Part shown: one piece after another, positions 33,343 through 40,582 of the stretch
Numbering within the stretch: position 1 is the stretch's first letter
Layout: each line of letters begins with the position of its first letter
Assembly: GCA_964406575.1 (NCBI GenBank)
Contig: CAYOSH010000016.1
Coordinates: 1 to 64,000 of the forward strand
Origin: WTAW01 sp964406575
Lineage (GTDB): Bacteria > Acidobacteriota > Aminicenantia > Aminicenantales > Aminicenantaceae
DNA: 64,000 nt
Direction of reading: 5' to 3'
Translations under genes and position numbers: made by a program
The notes under the pieces: model-generated
What the model was told of the DNA's origin: nothing
Databases searched by the model: none
What the model saw: only the letters and a program-made list of their open reading frames with translations

Positions 33343-35024
33343 TCCCGTCCTTGGGGATGACAGGCATAACAGGATTGACTGGTGTAGGCGTAGCCGGGAA
33401 CTTCTCTGTGCTTGTTATCCATTCGCGTTTTATCATGGGCGTGGCAATTGATGCATGAGAAATCCCGGTAATTGGAGGAAATGTGGCAGTCTGAACAATC
33501 CCACTGCGAGTGTTTTCCGGATTCTATGGGGAAAGAGTGATTGAATTTCGCCTGCGACCAGAAGACATGGGAGGGATAGTGACAGAATTCACAGTCCGTA
33601 GGAAAACCGGCATTTTTGTGGTTGGGATCCGTTGTCGAATCATAGTCTGCTTTATGACAACTGAAACAATCTCTGGGCAGATCCAGGCTTTTCACATGGC
33701 AGGCTGAACAGTCAAGACTGGTGTGAGCACCCTCTAAAAGCCAGTACTGGCTGTGAGATAGATCAACATCATTCCAAGTGACGGCGTCCGTCCCATGACA
33801 CACTTCACAGTCGGTGTGAAAACCCAGCTGTTTGTGATCGGGATCTTTGGCACTGAGATAATCCTCCAGGTGGCAGAATACACACACAGACGGAAGTCCT
33901 TTATACTGGCCGCTGCTGTGACACTCGGAACAGTCGATCACGGCATGCTGACCTTTTAAAGGAAATGAATCATGGTTGAATTCCGCGCCTTCCCAAGTAA
34001 TGGCCTGTGTTCCATGGCAGGCTTCACAGTCGACCGGAAAGTTCGAGCGTCTGTGGTCCGGATCCCGGGTGCTGTTGTAGTCGTCTCTGTGGCAGAACAA
34101 ACACTCCGAGGGCAATCCCTGATACTGGCCGCTGCTGTGACACTCGGAACAATCAGCCAAACGATGCTTTCCCCTCAGAGGGAATGTGGTATGAGCAAAG
34201 ACTGCGTCTTCCCAGGTGACCGCATCCGTGCCGTGACAGAGATCGCAGGCCGTAGGGAAGCCAGAGCCCCGATGGTTGGGATCTTGAGTGTTGTCATAGT
34301 CTGCTTGATGGCAGAATGCACATTCTGAGGGCAACCCCGCATACTGGCCGCTGCTGTGACACTCGGAACAATCAGCGGCTGCGTGTTGTCCTGTCAAAGG
34401 ATAAAGGTCATGAGAAAACCGAGCACCGCGCCAACTGCTGTTGTTGAAATGACACTCCTGGCATTCCGTTGAAAATCCGGCAGCCGCATGATTTGGATTG
34501 GTAGATCCACGGTATTCATTTTCGTGACACCCGAAGCAGTCGACCGCCCCCCCCCAAAAACCACCTTCTCCATGGCACTCCACACAATCCAGCGTCCTGT
34601 GGATACCTTGCAGAGGATACCCGTTCGCCATTTCATGATTCCATTTATTCGGCAGCACATGTTTCCATGTGAATGGCTCGTGGCAATCGGCACAATGTAT
34701 CCCCAACTTGAGTGCATAACGGTCGTCCTGCCGGCGTTCCCAGTGACAGGCCTCGCATTCGGTGGGAGTTCCTTCAAACACGCCGTCCAGATGGCACTCG
34801 CGGCAAGTTACTGTCCTATGTTTTCCGACAAGGGGGAAATTCGTCCGGTCATGACTCTCAACACTCCATTGCACCACCTCTTGTTTTCCACCCAATCCCT
34901 GCCGCTCTCCAAAAAACCACCCCAAAAGGAGAATGATAACCACGACGGGAAGGATTTTATTTACAGAACTTGTGGCGTTCCCAAGAAAATGTTTGGTTAT
35001 TGTAATCCACCTTCGACCATTCAT
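33339..35024 (-). CDS. 21-heme c-type cytochrome, membrane-anchored
   Basis: A 561-aa protein with 21 CxxCH heme-binding motifs. One N-terminal hydrophobic helix (about residues 24-39, ILPVVVIILLLGWFFG) anchors it or serves as signal. The motifs fall into seven modules of three hemes. Three modules are closely alike and about 73 residues long, following CSECHSSGQYxGLPSECxFCH, then CxxCHGTxAxTW, then FxHxxFPLxGxHxxxD; the others are more divergent. The extra histidines in DPNH, FxH and GxH can be the distal ligands, giving bis-His hemes. It ends the operon with the beta-barrel and 6-heme genes and probably carries electrons across the envelope. The permease remnant overlaps its end. Confidence 0.95.
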   Translation of the reverse strand: MNGRRWITITKHFLGNATSSVNKILPVVVIILLLGWFFGERQGLGGKQEVVQWSVESHDRTNFPLVGKHRTVTCRECHLDGVFEGTPTECEACHWERRQDDRYALKLGIHCADCHEPFTWKHVLPNKWNHEMANGYPLQGIHRTLDCVECHGEGGFWGGAVDCFGCHENEYRGSTNPNHAAAGFSTECQECHFNNSSWRGARFSHDLYPLTGQHAAADCSECHSSGQYAGLPSECAFCHQADYDNTQDPNHRGSGFPTACDLCHGTDAVTWEDAVFAHTTFPLRGKHRLADCSECHSSGQYQGLPSECLFCHRDDYNSTRDPDHRRSNFPVDCEACHGTQAITWEGAEFNHDSFPLKGQHAVIDCSECHSSGQYKGLPSVCVFCHLEDYLSAKDPDHKQLGFHTDCEVCHGTDAVTWNDVDLSHSQYWLLEGAHTSLDCSACHVKSLDLPRDCFSCHKADYDSTTDPNHKNAGFPTDCEFCHYPSHVFWSQAKFNHSFPIESGKHSQWDCSDCHISSNYRDFSCINCHAHDKTRMDNKHREVPGYAYTSQSCYACHPQGRE

Positions 35025-35043
35025 CCTTTTTTCAGCTCCAGTC

Positions 35044-36336
35044 TCAATTCCTTAAAATCAACCTGACAAAAAACAGGTTTTGGTTCGAATCTTCCTGTAG
35101 AAAATATTCATACTCCAAAGAAACCGCGAGCATACGGCTCATGGGGATGAAAAATTGAGTTGTCAGTGTCTTATAATCATTCAAACGGATAGCCTCAGGA
35201 GTCTCATTCCTGTGATCATAGCGCACTCCATTGAACGTGTTGGCGAAACTGACATGCCAGGAGACTCTTCCAAAATCTCTGCTCAGAGCGGCATGGTAGG
35301 AATCAGATTCTGACATGTCTCCACGATTCCAGGCATAGTCCCCATAAACGGTAATGCCTGAATTGAATATATTTCCTGCAGATCCCCCAAGACGCCATGT
35401 ATGGTTGCGAACTTCCAAGTCTTTCTGTTCACTTTCCAAGCGGGAGATGGTGAAGCGCAGGTTTCGCCCGGGTTTCACTCCCAAACGCAAACCATACTGG
35501 CTAGAATAGTAGAAGCGCTCAAGTTCGGTATCGTTGAGAGTGGGATCCTGTGATTTTTCGAGAATGGCGCGATGATAGTCGAGCCCCCGGCCAGAACTGT
35601 AGAATGCTGTTATATCAACGGTCTGAGCGGGATCCCAGCGGGCATTCACGAACACGCGGGACAACCGGTCTTCACTCCTCACGTTGGAAGCCAGCTCATA
35701 CTCCAGATTGCCGTAAAGGGTTAAAACTTTAACAAAAGGAAACATTGTGCTTGCATAGATGTACTGACGCTCCGCGGACCCTGAAAACCTGAGCTGGTTG
35801 AAACTGAGAGAGAACCGCCTCCCATAGCTCCCCTGATAACGGGCGAACACACCATATTTCTGATAATCATTTTCCAGACGATCGACGTAGACACTCGACT
35901 CCAGGCCTCCATACCCTCCCACGAGCAAGTCCCGTCCGATCTTGAACCCCACAAGACCTCCCAAAACCTGTCCGATACCCGCAGTATCATACAGATTCAT
36001 CTGGCCGAGAGACAGATAGAACGGGCTTTCCGGCTTGTCGAAGAGGACTCGGGCATCATAAAGAATGACTTGATTTCTCTTGTTGTTGTTCAGCCTTAAC
36101 CGGTCCCGCGTATCCAGGAGGAACGTCCATCCTTCGCCGCGGCGGTTGACCATTTCCAGTCGAAGCCGGGTGCTGAGCTGGTGGAAAAAGGGGCTATTTT
36201 CATACCTTGCGCCAAACCAATCGAAGTAGAGCGCTCCTCTCAGGTAAAAGTCTTTTTGAGTATCTTGTCCGGAAGACCCCAATACTAGAATGAGCAGAAG
36301 AGAAAGAGAGACACAAGGCCAGAGTTTTCTGTTCAC
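35044..36336 (-). CDS. Outer-membrane beta-barrel (porin-like), 430 aa
   Basis: The start is GTG at 36336, with GGGAGG just upstream and a signal peptide from there (MNRKLWPCVSLSLLLILVLGSSG). The mature part is rich in alternating beta strands with aromatic girdles (RGALYFDWFGARYENSPFFH, FYLSLGQMNLYDTAGIGQ, LTLYGNLEYELASNV, MLAVSLEYEYFLQED), consistent with a barrel of 16 or more strands; the end (NLFFVRLILRN) lacks a terminal aromatic. I do not recognise the family; it is not clearly MtrB. It sits between two multiheme cytochrome genes: the 6-heme stop overlaps its GTG, and the 21-heme gene follows after 19 bases. I infer the outer-membrane sheath of an electron conduit. Confidence 0.85.
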   Translation of the reverse strand: MNRKLWPCVSLSLLLILVLGSSGQDTQKDFYLRGALYFDWFGARYENSPFFHQLSTRLRLEMVNRRGEGWTFLLDTRDRLRLNNNKRNQVILYDARVLFDKPESPFYLSLGQMNLYDTAGIGQVLGGLVGFKIGRDLLVGGYGGLESSVYVDRLENDYQKYGVFARYQGSYGRRFSLSFNQLRFSGSAERQYIYASTMFPFVKVLTLYGNLEYELASNVRSEDRLSRVFVNARWDPAQTVDITAFYSSGRGLDYHRAILEKSQDPTLNDTELERFYYSSQYGLRLGVKPGRNLRFTISRLESEQKDLEVRNHTWRLGGSAGNIFNSGITVYGDYAWNRGDMSESDSYHAALSRDFGRVSWHVSFANTFNGVRYDHRNETPEAIRLNDYKTLTTQFFIPMSRMLAVSLEYEYFLQEDSNQNLFFVRLILRN

Positions 36337-36908
36337 CTGGCCTCCCTTTTCCAAATCTCAACCCGCCAGCTATCCTGACTGTGGCAGACATAACAGTTAT
36401 CCTGGTGTCCGGGATGAGGCGATTCATGACAGGCGAGGCAACGGGAGTCATTCATGAGGTAAGAAAACGTCATTTTTCGGGGAAAGGAATTTGCCTTGCT
36501 GTGGCATTTGAGACAATCTGTGATTGTTTCGTGCCTCCCAGAAAGAGCGTAGCCTGTTTCCTCATGGTCGAAGTCTTGAACATCCCAATCCACTAATTTC
36601 GCCTCTTCGCCCCCGTGTTCCGTGTGGCAGACAGCACAGTCCTCATTTTTATCACGGTGGAATCCCCGGTCGGCAGATATTCGAGTAGCGATCTCCTGAT
36701 GACAGGTTAAGCACTTTTGGGGGACAACTTCCAGCTCATCGGAATGGCATTGTGTGCAGTTTTTGAGCCCCGGCGTGTCTTTGTGTACAGCACTTAACGG
36801 GCCGGGGGCATCATCCACAGTATACTGTTGCTGAGACCAAACAAAAAGAGTGAAAATGAGCAAGAGAGCAGGCCGGAACCGGAAAAGCATATTTGTGTTC
36901 ATCCTCAT
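36333..36908 (-). CDS. Six-heme c-type cytochrome
   Basis: A 191-aa exported protein with six CxxCH motifs: CTQCH, CLTCH, CAVCH, CLKCH, CLACH and CYVCH. A signal peptide (FRFRPALLLIFTLFVWS) leads to a periplasmic or extracellular place. Extra histidines (VHKD, GFHR, DFDHEE, GRHE, PHPGH) may supply the distal ligands. The sequence KNCTQCHSDELEVVPQKCLTCHQEI is typical of c7/c3-like and cytochrome-c family 7 domains. It is the first gene of the operon with the barrel and the 21-heme protein; the stop and the next GTG overlap, so translation is coupled. Start at the first ATG; a second ATG lies six bases on. Confidence 0.93.
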   Translation of the reverse strand: MRMNTNMLFRFRPALLLIFTLFVWSQQQYTVDDAPGPLSAVHKDTPGLKNCTQCHSDELEVVPQKCLTCHQEIATRISADRGFHRDKNEDCAVCHTEHGGEEAKLVDWDVQDFDHEETGYALSGRHETITDCLKCHSKANSFPRKMTFSYLMNDSRCLACHESPHPGHQDNCYVCHSQDSWRVEIWKREAR

Positions 36909-37427
36909 TGAACGCTCTTAAATCGCAATGTCTTTTCGAAAAACGATAAGATTTTTAAATCTCTGTTCATGTCTCAGATTTTTAACTTCAATCCACATAC
37001 GCACGTACAGGGAAAAAAATTAGAAGTGTTATACCATATAAAAGAAATTTGGTCAAAAAATTAAAACAAGCTCGGGAACACTTTTAAATCCATGATGGAT
37101 GACTTCTGATTGCCGCAATTGGTTTTTGCTCTTTTGAAATGCAGGGACCGTTTCTCAAACTGCTGTGAACCCATTAAATTTGACTTTCTGCTCCGAGTCC
37201 CAATCCATCTTCGCCAACCCCCACGCACCCACCACCATATGGCTCAGACGGACAGGGCCTCAGTTCCGGTCTCCCCTAAAATTTCCTTTTGGGAGATGAG
37301 CCATGCCCGTCCAGCCCTTCGCACGGTTTTCTCCACCACATAATTGAGGCATTTAATAACGCATCTTGCATTCATACCAACTGGATATGTTTCTTTCTTG
37401 TTGCACATTTTTATGACCGTGCTGTCC
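36909..37427. other. Long intergenic region with operon promoter
   Basis: About 519 bases between the cytochrome operon and the molybdenum hydroxylase. The first 170 bases are AT-rich and probably hold the promoter of the cytochrome operon. Near 37076-37098 lies a degenerate copy of the family B motif (ACTTTTAAATCCATGAT). A 43-codon frame on the minus strand (37244-37375) is open but I cannot support it as a gene. No structure RNA was recognised. Confidence 0.4.
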
Positions 37428-39563
37428 TCAAAAACCCTGGAGGGCCTTTTTTATTTTTTGCGGCGTGATGGGGGTAGAATAGAACCGCACTCCGATCGCC
37501 CTGTATACAGCATTGGCAATGGCGCCGATCGTAGGAATAACCGGCATTTCCCCGCATCCCCGGGGAGAACCGGGTTGATAGTTATCAAAAAAGGCGATCT
37601 CAACAGGGGGCATATCCGAGAATCGAGGAATGTGATAATCCATCAAATCTACGGTTTCAATTTTATGGCCATCCAGTTTGATCTCCTCATGGAGAGCATA
37701 GCCTATGCCCCAGGTTATGGCTCCACGTATGCCCACAGTCGTGGTGTTCCTGTTGATGACAGTGCCGATATCAAAGGCGCCACATATTCTCTTGAGGTTC
37801 ACTTTTCCTGTCGATCGAATAACTTCGACCTCTGCCGCAACAGCGCCGAGCTGGCTCCCCCCATGATTCACTATCGCCATGCCGATTCCTGTATTTGGAC
37901 TCGGCAACGCGTTGTGATATCCAATCATCTCAGCACAGGCATCGAGCAGCGTGATGAAGGCCTGGAATTGGACATTGTTCCTTCTGAATTCAAGGGGATC
38001 GATTCCCAGAGCCGCCGCGATCATGTCCACATGGCTTTCCACAGCAAAACAGGTTTGAACGAAGCTCGTGCCGCGGCTCACAGCACGACCGAAGGGCCAT
38101 TCGGCATGATAGAGTTTGGTTGAAACGTGGGGTATGGTGTATGTGTTCGTGGTGCCGAATCCCATATCATGAATAATATCGATCTTACGGGCGATAATTC
38201 TGCCGTTGACACTAACTCCGGTCTTAAGATCGATGACACAGGCAGCTTTTACTCTGCCCCGTAACTTGAACTGATCCTTGCGGCTGTAGACCAATTTCAC
38301 CGGCATCCTAGTTATCCGGGCCAGCATCGCGGCTTCACCCGTGACAGGATTCGACGTCTTGCCACCAAAACCTCCCCCTAACGGCATAGCTATGACGTGA
38401 ATATTTGAATCCGGGATGTGAGTGTATCGAGAGATGATCGTTCTTGCCATGAACGGGTGCTGACTACTCACCCAAACAGTTGCTCTCGTCCCACCATTTT
38501 CCATCCGAGCGAGAGCCGTGTCCGTTTCCATCGGGGCCTGAGTTGTGTATTGTGTGGTGTAAGTTTCTGAGACGACAAGATCACTCGATGCAAGACCCGC
38601 CTCGACATTTCCTTCCTGTTCCTTCACCTCATAGAGCCTGGCCCGGGCACGGGATTCCTCCTCAAGATCCAGATGTTCAGGGCGTTCGGGAACCGACCAC
38701 TCCGCTTTGACGGCATCGAGTGCTTTGAGAACCTGGTTATACCGTTCCGCGACCACTGCGACAGTCCCTCTGACCACCTCAACCATTTTGACATCGGGAA
38801 CAGCCCAGGCCGCACTCAGCTCAGCTGTTCTGAGCCTCGTCAAATCTGGATGGTAGGGTTGCGTAAGCCACCCTGCATAAAGCATCCCAGGAACAGACAG
38901 ATCTCCGACATACTTGAGTTTTCCCGTAACGATCTTTCTGCCATTGACGTTTAGTATTCCAAGATCGACGTATGGCATGTCATTTGCGCGGGATGTGTTT
39001 GGATCAATGCGCATCAACACTGCTTTACCATCTCCCAACTCGTATGCACTTTTTCGTTGACTTCTGTCGCCCTTAAGACCCACTCCCCCATCGCTGTACT
39101 CAAGATCCCTTAGCGGTATTCCCAGGGAGCGGGAAGCGCGCGTGATCAAATCCTCTCTGATCCTGGTACAGGCAAGCCAAAAACCCCAGCACACATACTT
39201 GGTCGCACTGCTGCCTGTGGTCGGCCCATCGTCAGGACAGAGTTCTGTATCGCCCTGAACGACTGTAAGTTTTCCCTGAAGAATGTCAAGCCCTTGCGTG
39301 ACAACGGCCGTGATGACTGTCTTTAAACCCTGACCGAGCTCTGTGCGGCCTGTAAACACAGTGACCTTGCCATCCGGCCCAAAAGCGATCCACTCCGTAT
39401 AATCAAGATCGAGGATCGTCTCCACACACTCCACATCACCGATATCAAGAGGCAAGGTGTCATAGTTTTTTTCTTGAGAGCTTGCAGCGGGAGCAAACCG
39501 GAAGGCATACACGAGACCCGCGCCCCCCATGGCTTTGAGAAATTGGCGGCGGGAGACACTCAT
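37428..39563 (-). CDS. Molybdenum hydroxylase large subunit (xanthine dehydrogenase family), Tat-exported
   Basis: A 711-aa molybdopterin-binding protein. The N-terminus SRRQFLKAMGGAG is a twin-arginine signal. The body has GRTELGQGLKTVITAVVTQGL, the cofactor motif PLGGGFGGK (about residues 394-402), QTCFAVESHVDMIAAALGIDPLEFRRNN and the catalytic glutamate region PRGCGEMP (about 670). The pattern is that of isoquinoline/aldehyde oxidoreductases of the IorB type that use a two-subunit system. It hydroxylates an unknown aromatic or aldehyde substrate in the periplasm. No FAD subunit is nearby, so electrons probably go to a cytochrome. It overlaps the Fe-S subunit by 4 bases. It sits beside a cytochrome operon. 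Confidence 0.9.
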   Translation of the reverse strand: MSVSRRQFLKAMGGAGLVYAFRFAPAASSQEKNYDTLPLDIGDVECVETILDLDYTEWIAFGPDGKVTVFTGRTELGQGLKTVITAVVTQGLDILQGKLTVVQGDTELCPDDGPTTGSSATKYVCWGFWLACTRIREDLITRASRSLGIPLRDLEYSDGGVGLKGDRSQRKSAYELGDGKAVLMRIDPNTSRANDMPYVDLGILNVNGRKIVTGKLKYVGDLSVPGMLYAGWLTQPYHPDLTRLRTAELSAAWAVPDVKMVEVVRGTVAVVAERYNQVLKALDAVKAEWSVPERPEHLDLEEESRARARLYEVKEQEGNVEAGLASSDLVVSETYTTQYTTQAPMETDTALARMENGGTRATVWVSSQHPFMARTIISRYTHIPDSNIHVIAMPLGGGFGGKTSNPVTGEAAMLARITRMPVKLVYSRKDQFKLRGRVKAACVIDLKTGVSVNGRIIARKIDIIHDMGFGTTNTYTIPHVSTKLYHAEWPFGRAVSRGTSFVQTCFAVESHVDMIAAALGIDPLEFRRNNVQFQAFITLLDACAEMIGYHNALPSPNTGIGMAIVNHGGSQLGAVAAEVEVIRSTGKVNLKRICGAFDIGTVINRNTTTVGIRGAITWGIGYALHEEIKLDGHKIETVDLMDYHIPRFSDMPPVEIAFFDNYQPGSPRGCGEMPVIPTIGAIANAVYRAIGVRFYSTPITPQKIKKALQGF

Positions 39564-40048
39564 TCTGCACTCCCACCCGCTCGTTCTTTAATGAATGATT
39601 CAATGGCTTCAATGATGTTGATGTAGGACCCGCAGCGGCAAAGGTTGTGATCCATAGCTTCGACGATCTCTTCCTTGGACGGACTTGGATTTCTGGCGAG
39701 CAAGGCCGTTGCCGTGATAATCATCCCGGGAGTGCAAAAGCCACAGCAGAATGCCGTGTGAGCGACAAAGGCTTGTTGTAAAGGGGAGAGATTGTCGAGT
39801 GTCCCGAGACCTTCAATGGTGATGATCTCTTGTCCTTGAGTAACATTGGCGACATGAACGCAACACGAGCGACGCGCGACCCCATCGATGAGCACCGAGC
39901 AGGCACCGCAGACCCCTACACCGCAGCCGAATTTACTGCCGGTGAGCTTGAGGTCGTCGCGAAGGACCCATAGAAGAGGCTCATCCGGTTCCACCTGGAC
40001 AGTGTAATTTCTGCCGTTGACATCGAGTTTGAAGGTCTGTTTAGCCAC
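39560..40048 (-). CDS. [2Fe-2S] small subunit of molybdenum hydroxylase
   Basis: A 162-aa ferredoxin-like protein with two [2Fe-2S] sites: the plant-type CGVGVCGACSVLIDG with a fourth cysteine in RRSCCVHV (about residues 42-65), and the helical site CGFCTPGM...CRCG (about 103-140). It passes electrons from the large subunit to an acceptor. It has no Tat signal of its own and would be carried out with the large subunit. It is the first gene of the pair. Confidence 0.94.
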   Translation of the reverse strand: MAKQTFKLDVNGRNYTVQVEPDEPLLWVLRDDLKLTGSKFGCGVGVCGACSVLIDGVARRSCCVHVANVTQGQEIITIEGLGTLDNLSPLQQAFVAHTAFCCGFCTPGMIITATALLARNPSPSKEEIVEAMDHNLCRCGSYINIIEAIESFIKERAGGSAE

Positions 40049-40196
40049 AAAAACAATTCCTTATGAAAATGATCCGCATAGATTGTGTCGGCTGGGAACA
40101 AAAGCTGTTGATCTTATCGCCATTGCCATTCCCAGGCCGGTAACAGTGAAGTATATTATAGAAAACCGTTTATTTCAAACGAAGGAACGACCTTGT

Positions 40197-40361
40197 AAGC
40201 ATCCTTATTTCCGTGATAAGGGCATTAGACATAAAAAAGAGCGAGTCACTGTCCTTATGAGTCGGATGGCGGTGGGTGGGGGGGTCTTCGACGAATATGG
40301 ACTGTGACGAACTCCTGCTAATATCATTTGACTTGAGAGCATCACGGAAATAAGGATGCTT
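40197..40361. repeat. Inverted-repeat element (family B, copy 2)
   Basis: A 165-bp element with perfect 21-bp inverted ends: 40197-40217 begins AAGCATCCTTATTTCCG, and 40341-40361 ends with CGGAAATAAGGATGCTT. No gene is inside; the interior is GC-rich with a run of G (GGTGGGTGGGGGGG). The end motif also occurs at 60264-60284 and, less exactly, at 8737-8756 and 8847-8863. It is likely a small nonautonomous mobile repeat (MITE/REP type). Confidence 0.65.
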
Positions 40362-40582
40362 CCAACCGAAAACCATGAATCCCAAAACCATAAGGGATGA
40401 CCAGTCAAGGGATACTGTCTGTGATTTCGTAAACTGTTGTGGCATCCAGGCAAATGCCGCAAATGATTGCCCTAATTGGTGCCCGCGAAAACGCAATTTG
40501 TGTTCATACAGACACATCTTTGGAGGAAATTCCAAAGGGAACACACTGGCCGCAGATAAAACCAAAAACCGTAAGAGCCAAC
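40362..40582. other. Intergenic, nothing assigned
   Basis: With 40049-40196 and the repeat element, this makes up a 534-base gap. Several short frames are open, but none looks like a protein and no RNA was recognised. Confidence 0.4.

Noticed and set aside
34547..34560. Run of nine C followed by A's in the 21-heme gene as a possible frameshift
   Set aside because: The reading frame and heme spacing are intact on both sides, so no shift is needed.
33339..35024. Three similar 219-bp DNA units as a mobile or tandem element
   Set aside because: They are coding modules of the cytochrome in one open frame.
37244..37375. Minus-strand 43-codon ORF between the cytochrome and molybdenum genes
   Set aside because: No homology recognised, no ribosome site, and length within chance.
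37344..38123. Forward ORF of 259 codons opposite the molybdenum hydroxylase
   Set aside because: Antisense shadow of a confirmed gene with no recognisable domain.
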